From: Actinomycetes bacterium
GTDB lineage: Bacteria; Actinomycetota; Thermoleophilia; Gaiellales; Gaiellaceae
DNA: 34,555 nt
NCBI GenBank assembly: GCA_025358355.1
Contig: JANYJX010000033.1
Span: forward strand, 1-34,555
Reading direction: 5' to 3'
The notes under the pieces are model-generated. The model was not told the origin of the DNA. It saw only the letters and a list, made by a program, of their open reading frames with translations, and did no database searches. The translations under genes and the position numbers were made by a program. Below are positions 22,241 through 30,263 of the stretch, piece after piece. Each line of letters opens with the position of its first letter. The first letter of the stretch is position 1.

Positions 22241-23581
22241 ATGTCCGCCCGCAAGAAGCTGATCCTGACCGTGATCGACGGGCTGACGCCGGCGATGCTC
22301 GAAGCCGCCGTCGAGCGAGGGTCGGCGCCGACGCTCGCGCGGCTGATGGAGCTCGGCCGCTACCGGCAAGCGGTCTCGGTGTTCCCGTCGTTGACCCCGG
22401 TGTGCCTCTCGTCGATCGCGACCGGCTCGTTCCCGGACATGCACGAGATCCCGCATCTCGTCTGGTACCGCCGCGGCGAGGAGCGGCTCGTCGAGTACGG
22501 CTCGTCGTTCCACGCGGTGCGCGCCGCGGGAATCGGTCAGACGCTGCGCGACACGCTTCTGAACATGAACGCGGAGCACCTGGGCAGGCGGGCCGTGACG
22601 ATCTTCGAGGCGCTCGAAGACGCCGGCCTCGTGACCGCCGCGGTCAACTTCACCGCCTACCGCGGGCGGGTGGAGCATCGCTCGTCGTTACCACTGCTCG
22701 GGCCGGCCCGCGGCCCGCGACGCTTCTTCTTCTTCAACCTGTTTCAGTCCGATGAGACAGGCGCGCCGCTGTCGTTCCGTAACCGCTCGGCCGGCTCGAT
22801 CGATGCGTACGCGGCGGCGGTCGGGCGTTGGCTCGTCACGCGCGACGGCTTCGACTTCCTCCTCTACTACCTCTCGGACTACGACTACGCGTCGCATGCT
22901 CACGGCCCCGATGCGGCCTTCGACGTCCTTGAGCGCTGTGACGACGCGCTGGCCGCGCTGGCGGAATCGGCCGGCGGGCTTGACGAGCTGCTCGATCGCT
23001 ACGCGCTTGTCGTGATGGCCGACCACGGCCAGACGCTCGTCCGCGAGGTCGCGAAGCTCGAGGAACGTTTCGTGGATGTCGAGGGCACTCTTGTGGCGGC
23101 GTCGAACCGTGCGGCCATGGTCTACCGACTGCCTGCGTGCCGCGACGATGCGGCGACGCTCGCGCGGCGCCTCGACGGCGATCCGGCGGTCGAGGTTGCG
23201 CTGTGGCGCGAGGGAGACGAGGCGGTGGCACGTCGCGACGGCGAGGAGCTGCGCTTCAGGCCCGACGCCGCGGGCTGGAACCTCACCGGCGACGCGGCGA
23301 TCCTCGACCAGCCGAACGCGCTCCGCCGTGTGTGGGGCGCGCTCGCGAACCCGAACGCCGGCGAGTTGCTTGTGTCGCCCGCAGCCGGCTTCGAGTTTGC
23401 CGACCTTGGCGGTGGCGACCATCTCGGCGGCGGCTCGCACGGCTCTCTCGACGCGGGAGATTCACTCGTGCCGATGCTGACGGTTGGCGTCGAGGGCAAC
23501 GCGGCGAGCATCACCGATGTCGCGCCGCTCGTGCTCGACCACTTCGGCGTCGCGCGACCGGAATATGCTGCGCCGGCTTGA
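22241..23581 (+). CDS. NPP-type phosphodiesterase (alkaline phosphatase superfamily)
   Basis: A 446-residue metal-dependent phosphodiesterase/pyrophosphatase-like enzyme. Metal and nucleophile positions can be followed: D13 in TVIDGLTP, T52 in FPSLTPVCLSSIATG as likely nucleophile, SDYDYASHAHGPD near 212-224 (Asp and His), MADHG near 259 (Asp-His) and a late SHGSLDAGDSLVP His. No signal peptide is seen, so it seems cytosolic or weakly membrane-linked. Substrates in the family include nucleotides and phospholipid head groups. It stands between a small membrane protein and GtrA, suggesting envelope-lipid metabolism; this is inference. Confidence 0.85.
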   Translation: MSARKKLILTVIDGLTPAMLEAAVERGSAPTLARLMELGRYRQAVSVFPSLTPVCLSSIATGSFPDMHEIPHLVWYRRGEERLVEYGSSFHAVRAAGIGQTLRDTLLNMNAEHLGRRAVTIFEALEDAGLVTAAVNFTAYRGRVEHRSSLPLLGPARGPRRFFFFNLFQSDETGAPLSFRNRSAGSIDAYAAAVGRWLVTRDGFDFLLYYLSDYDYASHAHGPDAAFDVLERCDDALAALAESAGGLDELLDRYALVVMADHGQTLVREVAKLEERFVDVEGTLVAASNRAAMVYRLPACRDDAATLARRLDGDPAVEVALWREGDEAVARRDGEELRFRPDAAGWNLTGDAAILDQPNALRRVWGALANPNAGELLVSPAAGFEFADLGGGDHLGGGSHGSLDAGDSLVPMLTVGVEGNAASITDVAPLVLDHFGVARPEYAAPA

Positions 23582-23583
23582 GC

Positions 23584-23589
23584 TACGGT
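23584..23589 (+). promoter_or_regulatory. Candidate -10 box, leaderless gtrA
   Basis: TACGGT begins 3 nt after the end of the preceding gene and ends 8 nt before the ATG at 23598, consistent with leaderless transcription. Confidence 0.4.
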
Positions 23590-23597
23590 CCCGGGCG

Positions 23598-24038
23598 ATG
23601 GAAGGCCCGGCCGCCGAGACCGAAGCCTGGACGCGTGAGCGCGTCACAGACGCCCTGCGCCAGCGCCGCAACTGGGAGCAGCTCGCGAAGTTCGGCGCGG
23701 TCGGCGCGATCGGCTACCTCGTCAACCTCGGCGTCTACATCGTGCTCCGACACGCGGGGATCCACTACATCCCCGCGGCGATCGGCTCGTTTGCGGTGGC
23801 GGTTACCAACAACTACGCGTGGAATCGCGTGTGGACATTTCGACGCCAACGCGGGCATCTGGCGTACCAGGGCCTTCGCTTCCTCGTCGTGTCGCTTGTA
23901 ACGCTCGGCGCCAACGTCGCGATCCTCTACGGCCTCGTCCACGCGGGGCTCGGCAAGCTGCCGGCGCAGGCGCTCGCGATCGTGCTCGTGATGCCGCTGA
24001 ACTTCCTCGGCAACAAGTTGTGGAGCTTCGGGCGCTGA
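23598..24038 (+). CDS. GtrA-family membrane protein
   Basis: A 146-residue protein with four transmembrane helices of the GtrA type, thought to move or present polyprenyl-linked sugars across the membrane. Family marks are FGAVGAIGYLVNLGVYIVL, AAIGSFAVAVTNNYAWNRVWTFR and the closing NFLGNKLWSFGR. The N-terminus has a charged cytosolic stretch of about 28 residues. The next gene starts inside its last codons, with 19-bp overlap, and encodes a GT-C-like enzyme, a common pairing. Confidence 0.9.
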   Translation: MEGPAAETEAWTRERVTDALRQRRNWEQLAKFGAVGAIGYLVNLGVYIVLRHAGIHYIPAAIGSFAVAVTNNYAWNRVWTFRRQRGHLAYQGLRFLVVSLVTLGANVAILYGLVHAGLGKLPAQALAIVLVMPLNFLGNKLWSFGR

Positions 24039-25801
24039 TCCGCCGCGCCGCGGTCGTCGTCGCGGTCGCTGGCTTCCTGGTCGCGACGGCGACAGCCCAA
24101 GCCGCGACGACACCGACGGCGCCGGTCTACGACGCGAGCGGCCGCCTCGTCGATACGCCGCTCGTCGCCATTGCGCGCCCGCAGTTGACGATGAAGCAGG
24201 CTGTTGCCGATCTGCTTCGGGAGCCGAAGGTGGCGCATTGGCTCGAGCGGTACCCGCGCCATCCGGTGACCGACGCGAAGTTCGACAAGCAGACGCGTCG
24301 TTGGCTCGTACATGTCTGGTCGGGCCGCGCGGGTGAGGTCGCGCAAGGGGTTGTGGTCGACTCGACCGGCCAGGTGCTCGAGGTTCGCACCGGCCCGCAG
24401 GTCGCGTGGCAGATGGCGCGCGGTGGCCGCGACACGTTTGGCGGCGCGATCCTCGACAAGCCCGTCATCTGGTACTCGCTCTGCGCCGTGTTCCTGCTCG
24501 GGCTCGCCGACCTTCGCCGCCTGCTGTCGCTGCGGAACCTGGATCTCGTCGCGCTGCTCTCGTTCTGCATCTCGCTCGAACTGCACGTGCGCGGCCATGT
24601 CTTTGCGAGTGCTACCGCCGTCTACCCGCCGCTTCTGTATCTCCTCGGGCGTTGCGTGTGGATCGGCTTCCGTGGCCGGCGCGCTGCGCAGCCGTTACGT
24701 GCGGTGGCGCCGATCTGGCTGCTGGCTGCGCTCGCGATCTTCCTCCTCGGCTTCCGGATTGGGTTGAACGTGCAGACCTCGCGCGCCGTGATCGATGTTG
24801 GCTACGCGGGCGTGATCGGCGGCGAGCGGATCGTCCACGGCCAGGCGCCGTACGGCCATATGCCGATCGAGGCAGACCGGCCGGCGTGCGGCTCGGCCGA
24901 CGCCGCGGGCGAGATTCGCGAACGGATCCAGACGAGCGGGCGTTGCGAAGCCGCGAACCCGAGCGGCGATACGTACGGGCCCGTCGCGTATCTCGCCTAC
25001 GTGCCCGGCGTGCTCGCGTTCCCGTGGACCGGCAAGTGGGACGCGCTGCCGGCGGCGCACGTCGCATCGATCGGCTGGGATCTGCTGGCCGCGTTCGGGC
25101 TCGCGCTCGTCGGCCTGCGACTTGGCGACCGGCGTCTTGCTGTGACGTTGCTGTTCGCCTGGGCGGCCTACCCGTTCACGGCCTACGCGCTGATGTCCGA
25201 CACGAACGACGCGATCATGCCGGCGCTGCTCGTCTGGGGGTTCCTAGCGCTGCAGCGTCCCGCGACGCGTGGAGTCGCCGTCGCGCTCTCGGGCTGGACG
25301 AAGTTCGTGGCGCTCGCGGTCGCGCCGCTGTGGCTCACGTACCCGCGTTTCGAGCGGCGCAACGCTGTCCGGTTCGTCGCTGGGTTCGCGGTCGCGACGC
25401 TCGCTGCGTTCTCGATCCTCCTGCTCGAGCCGAGCCTTTGGGGTGCCGTCAAGACGTTCTGGCACCGGACGATCCCGACGCAGGTCGGCCGCCATTCGCC
25501 GTTCTCGCTGTGGGATTGGGGCCAGTACCACGCGCGCGGGATTCCGAATCTGCACCTCGTGCAGCGCGTGCTCGAGGTCGCCGCCGTCGTGTTCGCGCTC
25601 GTCGTCGCTGTCGTGCCGCGCGAGAAAGGCCCGCTCCAGCTCGCCGCGCTGAGCGCCGCGGTCTTGCTCGCGTTCGAGCTCGTGCTGACGCACTGGTTCT
25701 ACTTCTATCTCCCGTGGGTGCTCCCGTTCATCGCGCTGGCACTCTTCCTGCCGGCAACCCAGAGACCGGCCGGCCAGAGAGACGACGTTGAGCCTGTTTG
25801 A
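24020..25801 (+). CDS. GT87-like (DUF2029) membrane glycosyltransferase with N-terminal soluble domain
   Basis: A 593-residue polytopic protein. A signal-anchor (RRAAVVVAVAGFLVATATAQA) is followed by an exported soluble segment of about 120 residues resembling a PepSY-like domain (TMKQAVADLLREPKVAHWLE, WLVHVWSG, VLEVRTGPQVAWQMARGG). Then come about 10-12 helices and the GT87-type first loop GYAGVIGGERIVHGQAPYG. Such enzymes use polyprenyl-phosphate sugars on the outer face. GTG 24020 is chosen as the nearest start before the signal-anchor. A second GT87-like gene follows with 14-bp overlap. Acceptor unknown. Confidence 0.78.
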   Translation: MELRALIRRAAVVVAVAGFLVATATAQAATTPTAPVYDASGRLVDTPLVAIARPQLTMKQAVADLLREPKVAHWLERYPRHPVTDAKFDKQTRRWLVHVWSGRAGEVAQGVVVDSTGQVLEVRTGPQVAWQMARGGRDTFGGAILDKPVIWYSLCAVFLLGLADLRRLLSLRNLDLVALLSFCISLELHVRGHVFASATAVYPPLLYLLGRCVWIGFRGRRAAQPLRAVAPIWLLAALAIFLLGFRIGLNVQTSRAVIDVGYAGVIGGERIVHGQAPYGHMPIEADRPACGSADAAGEIRERIQTSGRCEAANPSGDTYGPVAYLAYVPGVLAFPWTGKWDALPAAHVASIGWDLLAAFGLALVGLRLGDRRLAVTLLFAWAAYPFTAYALMSDTNDAIMPALLVWGFLALQRPATRGVAVALSGWTKFVALAVAPLWLTYPRFERRNAVRFVAGFAVATLAAFSILLLEPSLWGAVKTFWHRTIPTQVGRHSPFSLWDWGQYHARGIPNLHLVQRVLEVAAVVFALVVAVVPREKGPLQLAALSAAVLLAFELVLTHWFYFYLPWVLPFIALALFLPATQRPAGQRDDVEPV

Positions 25802-26996
25802 GCGGCCCGGCGCGGTGCTCGCTGCCGCACTGGTTCTCTTCGCGGTGCTCTGCATTGCGATGCCGTCGGTGTGGCATGCGAACGCGAGGATCTCCGACGT
25901 TCCCGTCTACGAGCGCTACGGCGATGCGATCGAGCGCGGCTCGGTGCCGTACCGCGACTTCCGGCCCGAGTACCCGCCAGGTGCACTCGCGGCGTTCGCG
26001 CTCCCGTCGCTCGTCTCGAGTAGCGCAGCCGGCTACGCACGTGCGTTCGGGGTCGAGATGGCGTTCTTTGGCGCCGCGTGCGTGGTGTTTGCGTTCCTCG
26101 CGCTGCGCGCGCTCGGGGCTACCGGAGGACGTCTCGCCGCGGGAATCGCGGTGCCCGCCGCTGCGCCGCTCCTGCTCGGGCCGCTCGTCCTCACGCGCTT
26201 CGATCTGTACCCGGCGGCAGTGGTCGTGGCCGCAATCGCGGCGCTCGTGGCTGGCCGTGAGCGGCTCGGCGGGGGAGTGCTCGGCGCCGCCATCGCGATG
26301 AAGCTCTTCCCGGCGGTTCTAGTGCCGATCGCGGTTGCGTGGGTGTGGAGGAGACGCGGGCGGCGCGAGGCGCTTGTCGTACTCGCGATCTGCGGCGCCG
26401 CCGCGGCCGCGATCTTCCTGCCGTTTGCGCTCATCGCGCCCGACGGCGTCGCGTGGAGCCTGTGGCGCCAACTTGGGCGACCGTTGCAGATCGAGAGCTT
26501 CGGCGCGGCGATTCTCCTTGCGTTGCATCAGCTCGGGATGCCGCTCGGCTGGAGCTCGTCGCACGGCTCGCAGAACCTGACCGGAACCGCCGCGGCCCTG
26601 GCATCCGTCGTCACGAGCGTTGCGCAGGTCGGCGCGCTGCTCTGGATCTGGGTGCGCTATGCGCGTCGCACGGTCGTCACGCCAGACGCATTCGTGTGCG
26701 CGTGCGCCGCGTCGCTTGTCGCGTTCGTCGCGCTCGGGAAGGTGATCTCGCCGCAGTTCCTGATCTGGCTGTTGGCCGTTGTCGCGCTCGTTGGCGGTCG
26801 CCGCACGTGGCCCGCGCTCGGGCTGCTCGTGCTCACGGGCGCGCTCACGCGGGGCTGGTTTCCGGATCGCTACTGGTCGCTCGTGTTCCGGTTCGACCCG
26901 CTCGCGTCGTGGCTTGTCCTGCTCCGGGATCTGACGCTGCTGGCGTTGCTCGCGGTTCTCGTCAGCCCGGTACGCGAACGAGCTCGATCGAGCTAG
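25788..26996 (+). CDS. GT87-like (DUF2029) membrane glycosyltransferase
   Basis: A 402-residue polytopic protein with about ten helices. The early outside loop ISDVPVYERYGDAIERGSVPYRDFRPEYPPG holds the acidic and Tyr/Pro pattern typical of GT-C mannosyltransferases, and LTRFDLYPAAVVVAA, AIAMKLFPAVLVPIA and KVISPQFLIWLLA match GT87 proteins. The TTG at 25788 lies in the end of the preceding gene. Its last 35 bp overlap the 3' end of the convergent phosphoesterase gene. Probably acts with the preceding GT87 enzyme and GtrA in a glycan or glycolipid route. Confidence 0.82.
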   Translation: MSLFERPGAVLAAALVLFAVLCIAMPSVWHANARISDVPVYERYGDAIERGSVPYRDFRPEYPPGALAAFALPSLVSSSAAGYARAFGVEMAFFGAACVVFAFLALRALGATGGRLAAGIAVPAAAPLLLGPLVLTRFDLYPAAVVVAAIAALVAGRERLGGGVLGAAIAMKLFPAVLVPIAVAWVWRRRGRREALVVLAICGAAAAAIFLPFALIAPDGVAWSLWRQLGRPLQIESFGAAILLALHQLGMPLGWSSSHGSQNLTGTAAALASVVTSVAQVGALLWIWVRYARRTVVTPDAFVCACAASLVAFVALGKVISPQFLIWLLAVVALVGGRRTWPALGLLVLTGALTRGWFPDRYWSLVFRFDPLASWLVLLRDLTLLALLAVLVSPVRERARSS

Positions 26997-27741
26997 CGCG
27001 GCCCGTCGTGGCGTCGCACTCGATGAGCGCGCCCTCGATCCGCACGCCGCCGTGCGCAGTCTCGAAGCGCACGGGCATTCCGGTGCGCATGCGATGGATC
27101 GCGAGTCGTGCCTCGACGCCGATCACCGAGTCGTGGGGCCCGGTCATGCCGACGTCAGTAAGCGCAGCCGTCCCGCCCGGCTGCACGCGTGCGTCGGAGG
27201 TCTGAACGTGCGTGTGCGTTCCGAGCACCGCGGTCACGCGGCCGTCGAGCCAGTGCGCGAGCGCGACCTTCTCGCTGGTCGCCTCGGCGTGGATGTCGAC
27301 GAGGATCACCGGCGTCTCGCGCCGCGCCTCCTCGACCAGCTCGTCGACGCTCTCCCAAAGGCTGTGCGCCGGATCGAGGAACAGCGAGCCGAGCAGATTG
27401 ATCACGCCGACCTTGGTGCCATCGCGCGCCAGAACTACCGTGACGCCACGCCCCGGCGCGCTCGTAGCGAAGTTCGCGGGCCGTACGACACGCGCCGATG
27501 TCTCGAGATACGGCCCGATCTCGCCGCGGCGCCACGTGTGGTTGCCGAGCGTCAGCGCATCCGCGCCGGACGCGAGCAGCCGCTCGGCGAGCTTCGGTGT
27601 GATCCCGACGCCGTCGGCGACGTTCTCGGCGTTCACGATGCAGACGTCGACATCGAGCTCGTCGCGCAGGCTCTGCAGCCGCTCTTCGATCGCCGTCCGG
27701 CCGGGCCGGCCGACGACATCGCCGATGAACAGGATCTTCAC
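26962..27741 (-). CDS. ymdB: YmdB-type metallophosphoesterase (TIGR00282 family)
   Basis: A 259-residue calcineurin-like phosphoesterase of the YmdB group, with 2',3'-cyclic nucleotide phosphodiesterase activity known in Bacillus. Metal-site motifs in order: IGDVVGRPGR (6-15), NAENVADGVGIT (37-48), LGNHTWRRGE (about 66-75), DIHAEATSEK (about 148-157) and GTHTHVQTSDARV (about 173-185). Full normal length. The GTG at 27741 overlaps the upstream gene's TGA as GTGA, so it is coupled to the LytM-like gene. Its 3' end overlaps the convergent glycosyltransferase gene. Confidence 0.92.
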   Translation of the reverse strand: MKILFIGDVVGRPGRTAIEERLQSLRDELDVDVCIVNAENVADGVGITPKLAERLLASGADALTLGNHTWRRGEIGPYLETSARVVRPANFATSAPGRGVTVVLARDGTKVGVINLLGSLFLDPAHSLWESVDELVEEARRETPVILVDIHAEATSEKVALAHWLDGRVTAVLGTHTHVQTSDARVQPGGTAALTDVGMTGPHDSVIGVEARLAIHRMRTGMPVRFETAHGGVRIEGALIECDATTGRASSIELVRVPG

Positions 27742-28511
27742 GGCAGCGAGGTGGGTGCGGAGTGGACTTCGATCGCGACGTTGTCGCCGGCGTCATTCGT
27801 GTGGCTTGCGAGCGCCTGCCGTTCGACCGTCGAGATATTGGCGACAGTGCCGATCTTCGATGTTCCGGCGAGCACGCTCGACCCGACAGCCAGCGACGGA
27901 TCGGGCTCGAGATGCGTCAGCGACAGCACAACCGACGGCGACGAGCTGGGGCGGATATCGATCCGCGAGCCATGTCGCTTGCCGTTGACGATGTAGTCGG
28001 TGATCGCGGCGACAGTCCCGTCGACCGGCGAGTAGGCGTCCGTTCCGGGGATGGCGCCGACGTCGAGGACACTGGTTCCTGGCCCGGCTTGGCCGCCGAG
28101 TTGGAACCAGTCTGGCCCACGCCTCGAGGTTCCCGCGATCCGGTGCCAGAGCCGCGCCAGTAGCCCCTCGTTGGCCTGCTGCCCGAGCGGCTGCATCGTG
28201 AGCGCGCCCGAGGCGCTGCCGTGGAAGCCGATCGCCGTGACGGAGTCCGGCGAGATCGGCAGCCGGATGTTGAGGTTGCCGACGGTCGCCAGCGTCTGCG
28301 GCGGCGGCCGGCCGGCGGGAGACGCGGACGGCGTGATCGGCGCGATCGGGGCGGGCGCCTTCGAGTCCGACCCGAACGCAGTGAGCAGGAGCGTGACGGT
28401 GCCGAGAGCGCCGAGGAAGAGGAGGACAGCGAGCCGCCGGACGCGCAGGCGCGAGCGTCGGCGCCGGGTACGTTCCCGGGCCGCGTGCCGGGAACGCGCG
28501 GTCGTTGTCAT
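27738..28511 (-). CDS. LytM/M23-like secreted protein, catalytic residues missing
   Basis: A 257-residue membrane-anchored protein: very basic N-terminus (RSRHAARERTRRRRSRLRV), one transmembrane segment LAVLLFLGALGTVTLLLTA, a Pro/Ala linker, then a domain with the M23 barrel pattern DAYSPVDGTVAAITDYIV, SRIDIRPSS, LTHLEPDPSLAVGSSVLAGTSKIGTV and a final NVAIEV strand. The HxxxD and HxH zinc ligands of active LytM enzymes are not seen, so it may be a non-enzymatic wall-binding or activator protein, as in EnvC-like cases. ATG 28511 is chosen directly before the basic stretch; earlier sequence is shadow. Coupled to ymdB. Confidence 0.7.
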   Translation of the reverse strand: MTTTARSRHAARERTRRRRSRLRVRRLAVLLFLGALGTVTLLLTAFGSDSKAPAPIAPITPSASPAGRPPPQTLATVGNLNIRLPISPDSVTAIGFHGSASGALTMQPLGQQANEGLLARLWHRIAGTSRRGPDWFQLGGQAGPGTSVLDVGAIPGTDAYSPVDGTVAAITDYIVNGKRHGSRIDIRPSSSPSVVLSLTHLEPDPSLAVGSSVLAGTSKIGTVANISTVERQALASHTNDAGDNVAIEVHSAPTSLP

Positions 28512-28567
28512 CCCGGTGACGGTACCGGAGGCCTCGGAACCGGACAAGCGCCGGCGGAGCATGGCGG

Positions 28568-28573
28568 TACGAT
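28568..28573 (+). promoter_or_regulatory. Candidate -10 box, leaderless AI-2E transporter gene
   Basis: TACGAT ends 8 nt before ATG 28582. If used, the in-frame upstream ATG at 28561 lies outside the transcript, which decides for the later start. Confidence 0.45.
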
Positions 28574-28581
28574 TACGCGGC

Positions 28582-29784
28582 ATGCCCGAGCCGAACCCCG
28601 AGGCGAGTTTTGGGCCTGGCCCCACGATCCAGATCCCCCGCTGGATCCAGCTCGCGGGCCTGCCCGTCCTACTCGTCCTCGCGTACTTGCTTGCGGCGAC
28701 GCTCGGCCACGCGCTCTTTCTCTTCCTGACCGCAGCGCTGATCGCCTTCCTGCTCAACCCGCTCGTGCGCGACGTGCAGCGCCTGCGGATTCGTCGCGGT
28801 GGTGCGGTCGCGCTCGTCTATCTCCTGTTCCTCGGCGGCGTCGGTGTCGGTGTCGCCGGGCTCGTGACGGCTGTTGTCAACCCGAGCCACACGGCGTCGA
28901 AGCGCATTGACGACTACGTGACTGTGAAGGACGCTGCGACCGGCCAAACCGGCGCGGAGCATGACATCGACCGGCTCCAGTTGTGGCTCGACAGCCACCA
29001 CCTGCAGCGCGTGAAGGTGAAGAAGCAGCTGACCGACTGGATCGACCATCTGAAGGCGAAGGACATCTCGGGCCTCACCCGGAAGGCGTTCTCGTTCGCG
29101 ACGGGCGCCGCGCGGACGGTGATCATCGGCCTTTTCAACCTGATCCTGATCGTGGTGATCTCGATCTACATGCTGCTCGATATGCAGAGGCTCGAGAGCG
29201 CGATCGACCGGCGGTTCCCACCGCACGGCGGGAAGCCGCTGACGTTGCGGATCGAGAAGGCGCTCGCCGGCTATGTGCGCGGGCAGATCCTCCTCTCGTC
29301 GATCATCGGTGTGAGCGCCGGCGTCGGCATGTGGGCGCTCGGTGCCACCGGGCTCGTGCCGGGAGCCGATCGCTACGCGCTGCTCTTCGGCGTGTGGGCG
29401 GGCGTGATGGAGGTGATCCCGTACATCGGCCCGTGGCTCGCGTCAGTGCCGCCGGCGATCTACGCGCTCGTCGTCCACCCGGTCGGCGTGCTCTGGGTCG
29501 CGGCGCTCTTCATCTTTATCTACCAAATCGAAGGGCACATCGTCGTGCCGAACGTGATGGCGAACGCGCTCCGGCTGCATCCGTTGCTCGTCATCTTCGG
29601 CCTGCTCGCAGGTGGCGAGCTGTACGGCCTACCGGGCGTGTTGCTCGCGCTGCCGACGATGGCCGCGCTGCGCGCAATCTGGGAGTTCTTCGGCGAGCGC
29701 GTGCAACTGGAGCAGTGGAAGGGCGGCGAGCTGGTAGTGCCGGTGGAAATCGAGCCCGAGCCGCCTGCGGCAAGCTCCAGCTAG
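28582..29784 (+). CDS. AI-2E family transporter (TqsA/PerM-like)
   Basis: A 400-residue membrane protein of the AI-2E transporter (UPF0118) family. Two N-terminal helices (GLPVLLVLAYLLAATLGHALFLFL and the following one with ALIAFLLNPLVRDVQRLR) are followed by a helix near 90-115, a cytosolic or coiled region with the basic HHLQRVKVKKQLTDWIDHL, and the C-terminal core (GYVRGQILLSSIIG, VWAGVMEVIPYIGPWLASVP, QIEGHIVVPNVMANALRLHP). These motifs are highly typical. Function across the family ranges from signal export to ion transport. Divergent from the LytM-like gene with a 70-nt gap. Confidence 0.9.
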   Translation: MPEPNPEASFGPGPTIQIPRWIQLAGLPVLLVLAYLLAATLGHALFLFLTAALIAFLLNPLVRDVQRLRIRRGGAVALVYLLFLGGVGVGVAGLVTAVVNPSHTASKRIDDYVTVKDAATGQTGAEHDIDRLQLWLDSHHLQRVKVKKQLTDWIDHLKAKDISGLTRKAFSFATGAARTVIIGLFNLILIVVISIYMLLDMQRLESAIDRRFPPHGGKPLTLRIEKALAGYVRGQILLSSIIGVSAGVGMWALGATGLVPGADRYALLFGVWAGVMEVIPYIGPWLASVPPAIYALVVHPVGVLWVAALFIFIYQIEGHIVVPNVMANALRLHPLLVIFGLLAGGELYGLPGVLLALPTMAALRAIWEFFGERVQLEQWKGGELVVPVEIEPEPPAASSS

Positions 29785-29815
29785 CTCGGTCTCTTCATGT
29801 GAGGATGCGCTGCGG

Positions 29816-30184
29816 GTGAACCTAGTCAGCCAGCCGAGTTTGTCGGCACGAGACTCAATCGGGGTTGCCGCTGTCGGCCTCGTCTTCCTGGGGTTCTCGA
29901 TCTGGCTGACAGCTGATGGAGGTATCTCGTGGTTCGTCTTGTGCGTGGGCCTGGGTCTCGGGATCGTCGTTGGCGTAGTCGAATGGAGACTGACGCGACT
30001 ACGCCCAGAACCGCGATTCAGTCGGGTCAGGAACGCTATCGGCCTTTGGAGGCCGTGGATTGCCTTCGCGGCGCTATATCTCATCGTCGGGACGAGGGGC
30101 GGCTTGGTGATAGTCACGGCCTTCTATGCCGCGTGGTTCGCTGTGCTCGCTGCCTTGCGCCGACCGCGCGGACAGGCGGGATGA
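29816..30184 (+). CDS. Small membrane protein, unknown
   Basis: A 122-residue protein with four hydrophobic stretches (SIGVAAVGLVFLGFSIWLTA, GISWFVLCVGLGLGIVVGVV, WIAFAALYLIVGTRGGL, VTAFYAAWFAVLAAL) and a basic end RRPRGQAG. Start GTG 29816 comes 31 nt after the transporter stop; no good ribosome site is seen. Base composition is a little less GC-biased at third positions than in its neighbours. I do not recognise the family. Confidence 0.55.
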   Translation: MNLVSQPSLSARDSIGVAAVGLVFLGFSIWLTADGGISWFVLCVGLGLGIVVGVVEWRLTRLRPEPRFSRVRNAIGLWRPWIAFAALYLIVGTRGGLVIVTAFYAAWFAVLAALRRPRGQAG

Positions 30185-30250
30185 GCGGGTCGCTGTCGTC
30201 GCCTTCTTGGACTAGCGACGTAGCTCGTCTGACTGGATGGCGGTCTGGCG

Positions 30251-30256
30251 TACCCT
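30251..30256 (+). promoter_or_regulatory. Candidate -10 box, leaderless hemB
   Basis: TACCCT ends 7 nt before ATG 30264. This favours 30264 over the upstream in-frame GTG/ATG at 30237 as hemB start. Confidence 0.4.
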
Positions 30257-30263
30257 TCCGGCG

